From contig UZAN01042746.1 in assembly GCA_900618425.1 (NCBI GenBank), forward strand, positions 3,168 to 31,839: a stretch of DNA of 28,672 nucleotides. The letters run 5' to 3'. Shown here piece by piece: positions 11,401 to 23,099 of this stretch. Made by a program: the position numbers and the translations under genes. This DNA is from Echinostoma caproni. Taxonomy: Eukaryota; Platyhelminthes; Trematoda; Plagiorchiida; Echinostomatidae. Positions within the stretch are counted from its first letter, which is position 1; every line of letters begins with the position of its first letter. The notes beneath the pieces were generated by a model. That model made no database searches. It was not told where the DNA came from and saw only the letters and a list, made by a program, of their open reading frames with translations.

Positions 11401-13461
11401 TCTTCACGAACCTAAATTACATTGTGTGGTGCAGTTGATTTGTGTACAGCAAGTTGCAGGGGCAATTTTCAGTAAACGGCCATCACTGCATGCAACTGTA
11501 ATGTTGATCATAATAATGTGATGAATTCAATAATTCCATTTCATGTTTTGCTCAACCAAAAAGCATTTCATTTTTTGTGTGCAACTGACAAGATTGTATC
11601 AACACTATTCAAACAACGGACAATTTTTCATCATGTTGTGTGTAGAATATTACTCGATACTGTTTCATAACCTCAAATTAGCTATTGAAACGCTCACGCG
11701 TTGGGAGGGAAATAGGTGATTACGATACGCATACAACGTCATTGATACCAAGGAAAAAATTCTTGATTCATATTATTTCCTCAAATTTTGTGTGAAGGGA
11801 TTGCACGTGATATGAGCTTGAATCTTCTGTCTCCTTTACGTGTCATTTTTCAGAATCCGAAGTCAAGCAAAACGTTACGGATGAAAGCAAAACATATGCT
11901 ACTCTACGCTTTTGATCTATCAAATAAGAGCGTGCTCAAAGTTATCCGCACATCAGAGCATTGGAGCTGTCGTAAACCTGAAACGTGTGGTGAGCAGATA
12001 TTTATCTACAAAAGCAAAATTTAATAAACAGTATCCAGAGATGATCGTTTTGTATGTTAAAGTATTATTTACTAACTATTATCGGGGTTATCAAGTTAAC
12101 AGAAGAGGTACAAAAACTGAACAAACTATTTCGTGTCTCTTCACGACATATTCGTCATTCTCGGCCGAATATTTCATAATCCATCTTGTTGGACATGTGT
12201 ATTTTGATGGAAAGGAAAAACATAAATGATAGAGTTAGAAGGGGCCCGTTTTAAACATCGAGATGAGGGTAAAGAAATTTAAACTTTGTTATATTTTGTT
12301 CAGCGGTTAGTCATAAATATTGCTTTTGCTTCAAGCTGTTCAGTTCATTGTGAGTAATGAATGCATGTAGCTCCCATAATTCGCTTTAGGATTCATGTTT
12401 AACATATATCAGCGTTCAGTGATGGCTTCATACATCAGAGTTAAACTTGTATCACCATTCGAGAAAAGTGCTTCATCGGATCGATGTGTTCATGCTGAAC
12501 AAAAACGTATTCCAAAAATTGACTTTTCTAAGCATCAGATAAAATACTACGTGGACAAGTGTGGTAGATGATGTGAGTGGTTCGAGGCTCCTTAACATCT
12601 GAAATGGTCCCCGATGAGAGGACTCGTTATCGGTATAGTTAAAATGGTTTATATAGTGAATTCACCATTTGAAACAGTAATCCCTTATACGAAAATGAAC
12701 CTCCATAACAGTCTGCATCACATATTTTCTAGTTCTGAGCTGTAGCCTTTCAACCACTCAAAAATCTATCGTGAAATCAATGGTCAAACCAATTGAACCC
12801 CCTGAAAGAAGAAACTTGAAAACAGTTCAATGCAAAATTAAGTTTGAAGTACATGCTATTTACCCATATCTATGGATCTGCAATCAGAATATTCGAAAAT
12901 GAAATATATCTGTGAATTGAAAATTATATCAAACGAGGTCAACAGACATCTGTTTAGTTTCTGGCTTAGGATTAGAACTTTGAAATATACGAGCAGCACG
13001 GAAAAACTGGTTGCGGATTTTTCTCAAACCTAACAGTTATTCCGAGTACTACTTTCAACTCACAATCAGTTGGGAATAGTTGCGATAAAAATCTGTGTTC
13101 TTTTCTGTAAGCAATTACACTTGCAACCATCTGGACACATAATCCTCATCGACAGACTCTGATTTTATAACCATTGTAGCTCATGAACTGTGCCGATTCA
13201 CTGAAGCACATTTAACCTATAAACTGTTGATCAAAATTATTGGAATATAGTTGCGACACACCGAACGCAGAATATAAGGATTGGGTCTCTAATCCGAACA
13301 GAAAAGAGATGGGGAAGCACCGGTTACTCCATCAATCATCATGAGCTATTTGCGATGAATGAAATTTCTAGATGCATTATTTTCAGTTGTCGTTCTTTGC
13401 ACAGATTGACAAGGATTGTCCAAGTGTAACACGATACACATGCACTTCTGACGGCGCTTGA
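5424..13461 (+). CDS. Secreted saposin-like protein (SAPLIP), five-exon gene
   Basis: This is a small secreted saposin-B-fold protein. Such fluke proteins bind or perturb lipid membranes and are usually secreted by gut or tegument; that role is inferred from family. Exons are 5424-5498 (signal peptide), 7396-7423, 8375-8508, 8882-8971 and, as best model, 13405-13461. Introns are in phases 0, 1, 0, 0 and every donor is GTAAGT or GTGAGT. The product is about 127 residues. Cys1-x2-Cys2 is CKGC, then 27 residues to Cys3, 14 to Cys4, 24 to Cys5, and 5 to Cys6 if the last exon is right. It shares intron phases and spacing with the minus-strand gene at 15310-17466. Intron 1 holds a broken Penelope-like element in antisense; the 4.4-kb intron 4 holds a tRNA-like repeat. 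Exons 1-4 are firm; the last exon is uncertain because a nearer acceptor at 9084 leads to a stop. Confidence 0.72.
6266..7092 (-). mobile_element. 5'-truncated, frameshifted Penelope-like retroelement with GIY-YIG domain
   Basis: Two overlapping minus-strand frames form the C-terminal part of a Penelope-like element (PLE). The first (7092-6916) carries the reverse-transcriptase C-terminal motifs NIKFTLE, NGSLLFPDL and YTWTGHF and then stops. The second (6946-6266) continues with the NGYP and EKKPVFFGV blocks and the GIY-YIG endonuclease: CIYLFQCTCG, SVGRTE, then EHV and a terminal RLKPDLCV. The break, a frameshift between 6946 and 6916, makes it inactive. The RT fingers and palm with the YxDD active site are absent, which fits 5' truncation at insertion. 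The second motif reads SVG where YIG/YVG is usual. It lies antisense in intron 1 of the plus SAPLIP gene. Motif assignment rests on known PLE conservation; the frames are seen directly. Confidence 0.88.
7396..7423 (+). CDS. SAPLIP plus gene, exon 2: 28-nt micro-exon
   Basis: The 28 nt lie between an ATTTCAG acceptor and an A|GTGAGT donor. It enters in phase 0 and leaves in phase 1, as required to join exons 1 and 3, and gives nine residues plus a split Asn (NPGEIGAKS then N). It is the short linker between signal peptide and saposin fold, matching the 16-nt exon 2 of the minus-strand gene. Confidence 0.62.
8375..8508 (+). CDS. SAPLIP plus gene, exon 3: first saposin half (Cys1-Cys3)
   Basis: The acceptor is CATTTTGCAG and the donor CTG|GTAAGT; entry is phase 1 and exit phase 0. 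It encodes CKGC at the start, an amphipathic Lys/Gln-rich helix, and Cys3 in an IIC motif 27 residues after Cys2. Spacing and phases match the minus-strand paralogue. Confidence 0.82.
8882..8971 (+). CDS. SAPLIP plus gene, exon 4: second saposin half (Cys4-Cys5)
   Basis: The acceptor is TTTATCCGTAG and the donor GAG|GTAAGT; phase 0 in and out, 30 codons. Cys4 is the fourth residue (KQQC) and Cys5 the next to last (LCE), 24 residues apart, just as the paralogue's exon 4 ends one codon after Cys5. Confidence 0.82.
9084..9098 (+). other. Alternative terminal exon of the plus SAPLIP gene, stop at the Cys6 position
   Basis: A CATACTTACAG acceptor 112 nt after exon 4 leads, in the required phase 0, to Ala-Val-Pro-Arg and then TGA. 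The TGA stands exactly where the sixth saposin cysteine (TGT or TGC) should be. Used as the last exon it would end the protein before Cys6. It may be an inactive acceptor, a nonsense change, or an alternative end. Confidence 0.3.
9270..9480 (+). repeat. tRNA-like (SINE-like) repeat remnant
   Basis: Contains GGTTCGAGCCT at about 9368, close to the tRNA gene B box (GGTTCGANNCC). No clear A box or foldable cloverleaf is visible, so this is not a tRNA gene. The two overlapping 65-codon frames here translate to the VGFEPT-type strings common in tRNA-derived repeats. It sits in intron 4 of the plus SAPLIP gene. Confidence 0.4.
11080..11170 (+). repeat. tRNA-derived SINE-like sequence or tRNA pseudogene
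   Basis: An A-box-like TAGATCGAGTAGTTG at about 11091 is followed by a B box GGTTCAAATCC at about 11141 and CCCGGCAGAGACGCC. The order fits a tRNA body, but the T stem has a mismatch and the acceptor strands do not pair, so a functional tRNA is unlikely. The minus-strand frame at 10970-11209 is only a shadow of it. Confidence 0.5.
11854..12028 (+). other. Strong splice acceptor with possible terminal exon
   Basis: A long pyrimidine tract (TTCTGTCTCCTTTACG...TTTTTCAG) ends at 11853, as good as any acceptor in the confirmed genes. All three entry phases reach a stop: phase 0 at about 12024 beside an AATAAA (12023-12028), phase 1 after about 19 codons, phase 2 after about 9. None supplies a saposin Cys6. 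It may be an exon of another gene or a cryptic site inside the plus SAPLIP intron 4. Confidence 0.25.
13405..13461 (+). CDS. SAPLIP plus gene, probable exon 5 (Cys6 and C-terminus)
   Basis: The acceptor is TTCTTTGCACAG. Entering in phase 0, it reads IDKDC, so Cys6 falls five residues after Cys5, as in the paralogue. It runs 13 more residues with a seventh cysteine and stops at TGA 13459-13461; AATAAA is at 13462-13467 and again at 13537-13542. A second in-frame acceptor 18 nt upstream (13387) would add six residues. The join to exon 4 is inferred across 4.4 kb. Confidence 0.5.
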   Translation: MDKDCPSVTRYTCTSDGA

Positions 13462-13533
13462 AATAAACTGCTGCAACAGACAGGTTCACACTAAGATGAT
13501 TTTGAAATGCAACTTTAACAAACTCTGTTAAAC

Positions 13534-13705
13534 TTGAATAAAGAAGCCAAAAACACGATTTTGCGGAATTTATCGTGGATCATTTCGCTGAATTTGTACA
13601 CGTGCATACTGCAGTCTATGTGATCATTCATATATGATCAGTAAATAACAGAACCATAGGCGGCGAAAAATTGTGCAAATCTGTATTTTTGGCTTCTTTA
13701 TTCAA
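13534..13705. repeat. 42-bp inverted repeat with AATAAA in both arms
   Basis: Arm 1 (13534-13575) and arm 2 (13664-13705) are reverse complements at 35 of 42 positions, with 20 consecutive matches at the outer end (TTGAATAAAGAAGCCAAAAA). The 88-bp loop contains a smaller palindrome, TGATCAT...ATGATCA, at 13621-13640. Each arm has AATAAA reading inward: plus at 13537-13542, minus at 13697-13702. It begins 73 bp after the proposed stop of the plus SAPLIP gene. Confidence 0.8.
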
Positions 13706-14336
13706 ATTCGTTACGCGAAAACTATGCTTCCCATGTATGTTAAATTTAATAGGTGATTGTGAGCCGTACTTACATATGTTCCGCTTCATCATCCATGAAT
13801 TGGTGATACTGGTACCAATCTGAGTTTTGAAGGTTTCGATATTGCTCCGACCAATAGATGTTAGATACAAAATGTCCAAATGAAAATTAATAATCATTTC
13901 CATATTCCAAAACGAATACTGCATAGCGGACTTTGAAAGGGATTTTTGTAGTACTGTGATGCACTAATTGTTTTTCTTGCGGGGGGGCGGGGTGAAATTG
14001 TAATCGTATTCCAAAGAAACGCAGTCTGCTAAGCAATGAAACTAAATACTTAGTTAATATTAACAGCGGATGGAACTTTCAAACTTGAGAAGCAGCGCAC
14101 GAAAGTGCTTTCGAGAACATGTGAAACTGAAGAAAATGAGAGGATTTGTGCACAAGTTCAGTCAAACCGGTTTCTCGTTAGTGTGGAAGTGTTCAGAGGA
14201 TACTGTCACATTCAGGAGTAGAAACAGTTGATAGGACAAAAGTGGACAGAATAGAGGAATGAAAAGTGATTGGAATATAAAAGGTAAACGCATCAGTTTC
14301 ATATTTTCTCGGAAGTTCGAATATCCCCATGATAGA

Positions 14337-14689
14337 ATTGAGAAAACGAGTCGGTGAGCGAACAATCGTTTTCGGACGAGAGGCGACCGCCATTCGCTTA
14401 CTAGGCCCCAATCTGTGTGAACAAAAGCGACTGGTGCAAGCGCTCCAATTGCCCTGGTCGGGTGTGGAAGCCAAGACAGAACATGACGTGTCACTTGACC
14501 CCAGTGGGGAAAGGTCACATCAACTAACACGCTAAACATCCTTACAAACACACCCTCTACTCCGATTGATGATCTTAAATTGAGCCAATGGCTGTCATTA
14601 TGTAAGAATGTTTTCCACTTTGTGGTGTGTAACAGTATGACTAGGTGTATCCGAATATGATTGTTCGCTCACAGACTCGTTTTCTCAAT
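14337..14689. mobile_element. MITE-like element with 40-bp inverted ends
   Basis: Bases 14337-14376 and the reverse complement of 14650-14689 match at 37 of 40 positions; the shared core is GTGAGCGAACAATC. The 353-bp unit has no transposase, as in a nonautonomous inverted-repeat element, but I see no target-site duplication. Inside, near 14423-14452, is a phrase (ACAAAAGCGRCTGGT) shared with the repeat at 23100-23710 in opposite orientation, so the open frames across it are repeat translations rather than genes. Confidence 0.6.
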
Positions 14690-15186
14690 GTTCTCGAAAC
14701 TTTGCGAACCTTTCTCGAGAGCGCTGAATTTGTGTATGAAAGTGCATCCCTGACGTGAATTTCAAAGACTGATGGGAAAGCGACCACCCGCAATTTCCTT
14801 CATTGTATGCTGCCTATAACTCAGGCGTTTGATCCACAAACATGGTGTGAAAAGCTTGATAAGCCTAACACTTTTTCTCACGGATTCTAAGTGATAATTG
14901 CGTGCTTTTAATAAAATGAGCTGTCCTCACACACGGATTTTGACACCCTCTCCGTCCAAGTTATTCACGAAAAATTATTCCATTATTGATCATAGTTAAG
15001 TTTTATTTATACTCTATTTCTCAGATTACTTGCTGTTGTTTGTTGGTTGAAGTTTGGGATCATCTGTAAAAAGTAAACAAAGAGAAACGTCCGCAATTAT
15101 GGGATTTTTAATATTTATTATCTGAATACACCATGAATGCATCAACTGAAATCTGCTGGAATTCTAACTTTGAAAGACATATGTAT

Positions 15187-15192
15187 TTTATT
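15187..15192 (-). promoter_or_regulatory. Polyadenylation signal of the minus-strand SAPLIP gene
   Basis: AATAAA on the minus strand, 117 bases past the TGA of the saposin-like gene, is the first clear signal downstream and implies a 3' UTR of roughly 140 nt. Confidence 0.55.
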
Positions 15193-15309
15193 TGGTCTCA
15201 TATAAGGGAAGAAATAATAAGGATCGATATATGATGGTGGACAGAATGATGGTTTAAAACTCAGGCGTTTTTGGGGTCAATCTAGGAAAGAACACTCACC
15301 TGGCACCAT

Positions 15310-15330
15310 TCAGGGACACAATTTGAGTAA
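15310..15330 (-). CDS. SAPLIP minus gene, exon 5: Cys6 and stop
   Basis: The coding part is seven codons, LLKLCP and TGA, after a CTTACCCAAACAG acceptor. The Cys5-x5-Cys6 spacing is the family pattern. A competing acceptor at about 15818 (GTACTTTTCAG) opens a longer frame without a cysteine at the right place, so it was not chosen. Confidence 0.75.
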   Translation of the reverse strand, partial: LLKLCP

Positions 15331-17466
15331 CTGTTTGGGTAAGAGGCGAAAATAGAGAAATGGCATTTGAACACATTTGGTGATTACAGATTAGTCACGA
15401 CATGCTAAATGGAGGTGGTAGGAGGTATACTACCAACACATACTTTACAACGCATTTGCGATTGTAAAAGAAGTCGCCATCAGTTTTTCCGCAGCGCAAT
15501 TCAAAATTGATTTATCAGTTCACCGCATACTCAGTTCACATGCATACAACCCAATTCGAAAACAACGCATTCAAGTATACTGCAACAGATATCTATGACT
15601 AGGATCATAACTATAATAAATACATTAACATATTGAGTTGTTTGGACTCTGCAATTTTCAAAATATTGAAGTTATGCTTCAGTTCCTTGCCAGCGGACGA
15701 ATTTGTGATACTTTAAACTCTTTCACAATACCAAATCGGTCTTGGGATAAAGCACAACTGAGGGAAAGTTTCTTTCAGTGCCATAATCTGAATTTGTGTA
15801 TTCGGTTTTCCTAAATACTGAAAAGTACAGAGGGAGTTTATTTTATATTTAATGGTATGACTGGAGTGCTCAATCGATTGTCAGTCTGGTAACTAATCTT
15901 AGGTGAACTTAGAATCAGTTTCATAATATCGGTTCACATAACCTAATTGGATTAACCATGTGATATTTTATCTGACGAAGTGCCCAATAATGCATGGCCG
16001 ATGATGCCCATTAAAAAGCGGTTTTCTTTTCAAGGATACTAAAGCATTTTTTGAAATTTTGGAAGGAGCAGTCGAACTACCGCATGCAGATGGTACAGCA
16101 CGTTTTCTCCATATACCTCAAATAGATGCTGCAACGTGATAGGTATATCGGACTACCAGAACGCAGCATCTAATGTTTTCTAATCGCGAATTGCTGAACA
16201 ACCGCACATAAGTATTTCCATTGATATTAAAGTGTGAAGGAGACTTACACGACATGCAGCCGTCGAGTCTTCTTTTTCCACAAACTCGATCGCCACTTGA
16301 ATTCCGTACATTATGGTTTCTTTGCACTGTGGTAAAAAAACGTAAGAATAAGAGATCAATAGCTATTCGATTTTCAATGGCTTCCAACTGGATAACACTC
16401 AGTGATTGAAATGAACTTCATAATCAGTTTTGCCTGGTCAGCACTAAAACTTACCATGCTATACATCGCTCCAGTATGTTTGCAAGCAGCATCAACTGCT
16501 TTCTCGTACAGTGTTTTCATAGATGGTTTCTGGATCCATTCCTTCAACTGATCCATTGTTAGCGTGCATAGCTGACAGTAATCAGCTGAAAAGAAAGCAA
16601 AGATTAGCGTTGAGACTTTACTTAGTTACTGTTCTCCATGCGCTGTGCACTCCGCAGTGTGTATTTTTAATCTCCTCTTAATCCTGATGAGAATTAAATA
16701 ACTTAAACATGAAAAAACGTACAATTGATTTTACTCATGGCGTGTCAAAGAAGAAACTGATTTTATTCCGGAAGATTATTCGTGAAATAATGGCTTCTTT
16801 GAGATTTATAAGACACGTTTTTCAAACCGTAATAAAACTGAACGGCATTGTTACCCCAAATTAAAAAAGTGAACAGCCCAACTACTCAAAGAAAACTTCC
16901 AAAATGGAGATCTTATTCTTATTTCGTGTTGGAGATTTCCGCGGATATCTGGTTTAATAAACCGTACTCATATTGTTTGCGATAATATTGGTTTACGTGA
17001 ATAGCAAAAAAATAATGCTGGCAAACCAGCGGTTGCGTATTATTGACACATACATACATCATGTGGTGGGATAAACTAACAGATTTATCAACACTCCAAA
17101 TGAATCTGATTGCAATAGCATTCCACAATCGAATAACAAAAGCATCATCATCATGAACAACAAACCTTCAGCTTCATACAGCTTACAAAAAACAGAGCAA
17201 TTAAGTTATACGTCACTTACTGTTGTCCTCAGGTGCCTGAAAAATCAAAACCATAGGGAAGTTATATATTCATTTATGCAACGATATTTACTTAAAGCGC
17301 ATCTAAAATAACTATTGAAACATGCAATGGCTGTTTATTTCACATTTGTCAAAAACGCATTATTAGCGATAGTACCACTGTAGGCGTTCTTTTCCGAACG
17401 TACATAATTTGGTACCGCCAATGTTGTGGCAAGAAGAGTAGCGAAAACCAAGTAGATTGGACTCAT
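15310..17466 (-). CDS. Secreted saposin-like protein (SAPLIP), five-exon gene
   Basis: This is a complete small secreted saposin-fold protein of 102 residues. Exons, in order, are 17466-17404, 17236-17221, 16585-16455, 16326-16249 and 15330-15310, with introns of 167, 635, 128 and 918 bp in phases 0, 1, 0, 0. All six saposin cysteines are present: CQLC, then 27 residues to Cys3 (AAC), 9 to Cys4 (CKE), 23 to Cys5 (AACR) and 5 to Cys6 (LLKLCP, then TGA). The signal peptide is residues 1-17 or so, with likely cleavage after Thr-Leu-Ala, leaving a mature chain near 85 residues, the usual size for fluke SAPLIPs. A TATAAATA box is at 17524-17517 and AATAAA at 15192-15187. Helminth relatives interact with membranes, some lytically; that activity is inferred, not shown. 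It faces the paralogue at 5424-13461. Confidence 0.87.
16249..16326 (-). CDS. SAPLIP minus gene, exon 4: second saposin half
   Basis: The acceptor is TTTTTTACCACAG and the donor CGT|GTAAGT; exactly 26 codons. It opens with Cys4 (CKETIM) and ends AAC-Arg, placing Cys5 one codon before the splice, as in the paralogue. Confidence 0.88.
16455..16585 (-). CDS. SAPLIP minus gene, exon 3: first saposin half
   Basis: The acceptor is GCTTTCTTTTCAG and the donor ATG|GTAAGT. It encodes CQLC near the start, a long amphipathic helix with DQLKEWIQK, and Cys3 in VDAAC. The open frame reading past the donor to 16374 is intron sequence. Confidence 0.88.
17221..17236 (-). CDS. SAPLIP minus gene, exon 2: 16-nt micro-exon
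   Basis: The exon lies between TTTGATTTTTCAG and a perfect GTAAGT donor. It enters in phase 0, leaves in phase 1, and encodes APEDN plus the first base of a Thr codon. Without it exon 1 cannot be joined in frame to exon 3. Confidence 0.78.
17404..17466 (-). CDS. SAPLIP minus gene, exon 1: signal peptide
   Basis: Twenty-one codons start at ATG 17466-17464, preceded by AAAACAAA. The hydrophobic core is YLVFATLLATTLA. The chosen donor is TAT|GTACGT; an alternative four codons earlier (GCG|GTACCA) keeps the same phase 0 but is a weaker site and would shorten the protein by four residues. Confidence 0.82.
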
Positions 17467-17516
17467 TTTGTTTTACGTTGTTAGTTTGAATTGAATTACT
17501 TGAATGTGACGATGTA

Positions 17517-17524
17517 TATTTATA
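17517..17524 (-). promoter_or_regulatory. TATA box of the minus-strand SAPLIP gene
   Basis: TATAAATA reads toward the gene 51-58 bases upstream of its ATG. A start site about 30 bases downstream would give a 5' UTR of roughly 25 nt. Confidence 0.6.
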
Positions 17525-17525
17525 C

Positions 17526-20500
17526 TTCATTTGATGGAACCCCTGGCATCAAAGGTCACCTAAAGGCTTAAAGGCGATCGTGCATTACAATGAAGAGTAT
17601 AATGCTTATTTGGACAGAGTCCAAACAAAAGTGGGTGAAGCTTTCGAAGGGGGAGAGTTCACACGTAGAACATATGCCAGTTGAGAGATAAAAGCGTTCT
17701 TTGAGGTACACTTACTAGGCTTCCTATTTTTCGGTATAATGTGGACTTTTGCCTGTACGGATTGTGGATATGTAATCCCGAGAATCAGAACGTTCTGCAA
17801 TGTAGGATCTGTTCAGTGCAGCTTGGCTATCATACATATTCTTTTTTGTCTGGTTTTAGCAGCTGTTTCAATTATTCATTCGACAGCTTCCGGTATTTTT
17901 ACCCAATCATATCTATACCATGCAAACCAACTCACACTGCAACAGACCATATAGTTGATCGCACCATGCCAGGACCCTGGTCAACTTGCAAAACAGATGC
18001 ACACAGTCCATTTATGTAACTGTCTTCAATTTTCAAACAAATATATTGTTTCATATTTTATTGAAAGCTTTATCTTGGGTTGATCGTTTTCGTTTGATAC
18101 TACCATATTGTGTTCCACTCCGGTGACACTAACTTAGCCTAATCAAGCTTTACTTATGGACGGTAGATCACTCAAGATATTGGTACCACTCGTCGTATAT
18201 GCAGACCAAAGCTGCTCAACACTTCTCTTAGTATGCGTTCTGAATAGACGTAATGAATTCGCAAATTGACTCCTTCGAAACGTCAAAGTATTCTTCTTTG
18301 TAGCTTTGCGCCTACAGTAGAGGGTTGACCACTACGAGACAGATGATGACATGAACATGTGTGAATGCAGGTCCACGGACAGCTGTAGTCGCAATTCCCA
18401 AATGCCAGTGAAGAATGTCTGAATACCGGCTACAAATCTCCGATCGTTAGATCGCATATTATTGCACTCCTTGATATGTGAGTGCAGTCCTGGGCTGTGA
18501 GATAAACTTCGGTGAAAGATCCATTCTGAGGTTCATTTTAAACTAAAAATAGGTAGATGATAAGGTCCCGCGAAAGATTCGGAGTAGAGCAACAGACTAC
18601 CATCGTCTGTTCAACTACAAAATGCAGTCTTTGAGCATACGTGGTTAATTTAGTGATTGCATAACTGAATTCCTTACTCAATGTTCTTTTCACTTCAAAA
18701 GAGAAATAAGCAATTCCGAGAAGAATGTGATCATAAGCGGATCAGCATTTGTATTTCTGTATTCTTTATTCTTGTTGCATAACAATGAATTAGCAAAAAA
18801 TCTAAAACCAACGTTGGTTTGCTCACGATTGACAAATTGCTGAATGGATTTGTGGAGATGTGCATGCAGTTAAACGGTGGGCCCTCCAACCGAACGTACC
18901 ACAGGCCTCATGCAAACATCAATTACTAACCACCAGAACTGATCAGGAGATAAGGAGAAGCCTATTGGTATAGGGGGTGCGAAAGATAGAGCACCCTTAA
19001 CTACAAGGTGTTCAATCAACCGTTAAACAGTTGCACGTTACATAAACAATGCGGAACGTTCACAACGAGACCAACTCATAAACAGAATGATGACGGCTGA
19101 AAAACAAATAACAGTCATGAGTAGAAAATCTTGAATCGAATTTTCCCCTCATTAAACGGAAGACAGATGAGAGAAGACATGATAGGAATGCTTAGGATTT
19201 TCAACCTTACTAACAATAAGGTTGATGGTATGTTCTTTTGATCCCGTGTGCAACTAGGAGCAATCCATTTTATCGATTAGATGTTCTCGTTGTGGAACCG
19301 GCTGACCCAGAAAGCTACAATACGGTCACTCGTATTAAATAAACTAAATTAATGTTGAGCAGAAGTAGGTCCAGACTGAAGGGTGTAGAATTTTGGCTGG
19401 TTTAATTCTGAGCTCTCAGCAAGTAGTCTATGCTCCCACGAGCAGAGAGTTTATCGAATGGTTTCAATCTAGTGTTCCTGACGAAAAGCGAGCAGTCCAT
19501 TTTCGTTTGAGGTCTGTGGTACGATGGAAGTCCTAACGGGTTGCCCAAAGACATAAAGCTGAAGCGTTTATTCACATCAAAGGTGCTTCGTCATCGTCGG
19601 GTAAATCGTTATTGCACGAAAAGACAAGACATGTGAATTGCTTTTCATGCAAAATACAAGGTGAAAATTAATTGATCGATTCTACTTCATCAGGGACACA
19701 GATAGCATACCGTCAATAGAACAGACACAAAAGTCTTCGTTCTGGACGATAATGTCCGGAACTAAGGTATCACCACTTGTAATTTTTCCAACTTTTCATA
19801 ACAGTTCTACACATACTGGCCTGCCAAACCTCTAGATCTGCACTGCTGGTTTCATCATCATAGGACAATACAGAAAACCAAAAGCAGTTAAACCCGACGA
19901 AAATGAGGTTTGAGCTTGGTAGTTTATTCCCGAAAAACGAGAACGACCAAGGAGCTAAAACGGTACTCCAGTATTGTAACTGTTATTATTCTGAATGTGG
20001 AAGAAAACTCCTTAAAATTCTATCTCTGAAGTGGTTTGCAAGATCGTTCAACGCGAGAAAAGCCAGGTGGTAAAATTCCAAAAGAAGAGTTTTGCGTTGA
20101 CCTACATTAGTGGATATTGTAGTCCGTAATTAAGACAAGTTCAAGGTTTTATTATGATTATCAGTTTACCAAAACCGCTTAAAAAATCAATGCGTGTATC
20201 TAAGACGGGTCAAACGTTGGTCTAGCATTATCATCACTTGAACTTTTTCCATTCCAAATTTGTCACATGTCGCACCGTTCCAAAACTTATTCTCCTGTGG
20301 TGATTCTCTACCAACGCTTAAGCAGCATCAGATTCAAAACTTATTCTTCCCCTATGCTGGCCCGAAAATTACAGGACCGAGCGGGTTTATTTATCGATCG
20401 GTCGGATAGTTCAGCCGCAACACGGGACCTAGCGCTTGTCCAGCTAACTCGAGCAAGAAACCACATTTTGTCTACAACCGCGAGTTTTTAGGAGGTAAAG

Positions 20501-20640
20501 TGAATTTCGTTTGTATATCAGACGTGCATTCACCAAAAGGATGGACTATACGTGAAAACGAGGTCATCACAAAGCTACAAGGCAATGTGAAACGATGGGG
20601 TAACCGCACTATCGTACTACTAACATAGCGTCATGACAAC
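17526..20640. other. Intergenic; no supportable gene
   Basis: Two overlapping plus frames at 17739-17954 and 17741-18019 lie just upstream of the minus SAPLIP promoter. One encodes a CxxC followed by a predicted membrane segment (residues 27-48), but both frames are equally open and neither has splice or polyadenylation support. An acceptor-like site at about 19804 (CTTTTCATAACAG) and a minus one at about 19098 lack partners. The plus frame at 20267-20491 looks like chance or decayed repeat. Confidence 0.4.
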
Positions 20641-20650
20641 TGAAATTAAT

Positions 20651-20707
20651 GTTGTGACATCTTTAATTATTATTGTGACATCTTTAATTGAAACTGTGAC
20701 ATCTTAC
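20651..20707 (+). repeat. 21-bp tandem repeat, three copies
   Basis: The phrase TTGTGACATCTTTAATT recurs at 21-base intervals (TGTGACATC starts near 20653, 20674 and 20695), the last copy diverged. It lies about 80 bases before the large GAT microsatellite. Confidence 0.8.
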
Positions 20708-20785
20708 ATCATTTTTGAATGAAACCGGTGTAGTATATTCACCTAAAGCCTCTTACGCCTATGATATTTGCGATGCGGTTGTATG

Positions 20786-23099
<2,314 letters not shown>

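Noticed and set aside
14162..14551. 129-codon minus frame and its shadows
   Set aside because: It overlaps the inverted-repeat element and shares a phrase with another repeat, so it is repeat sequence.
17739..18019. Small membrane protein or CRIC-type saposin exon upstream of the minus SAPLIP gene
   Set aside because: Two overlapping frames are equally open, the cysteine spacing does not fit a saposin, and splice support is missing.
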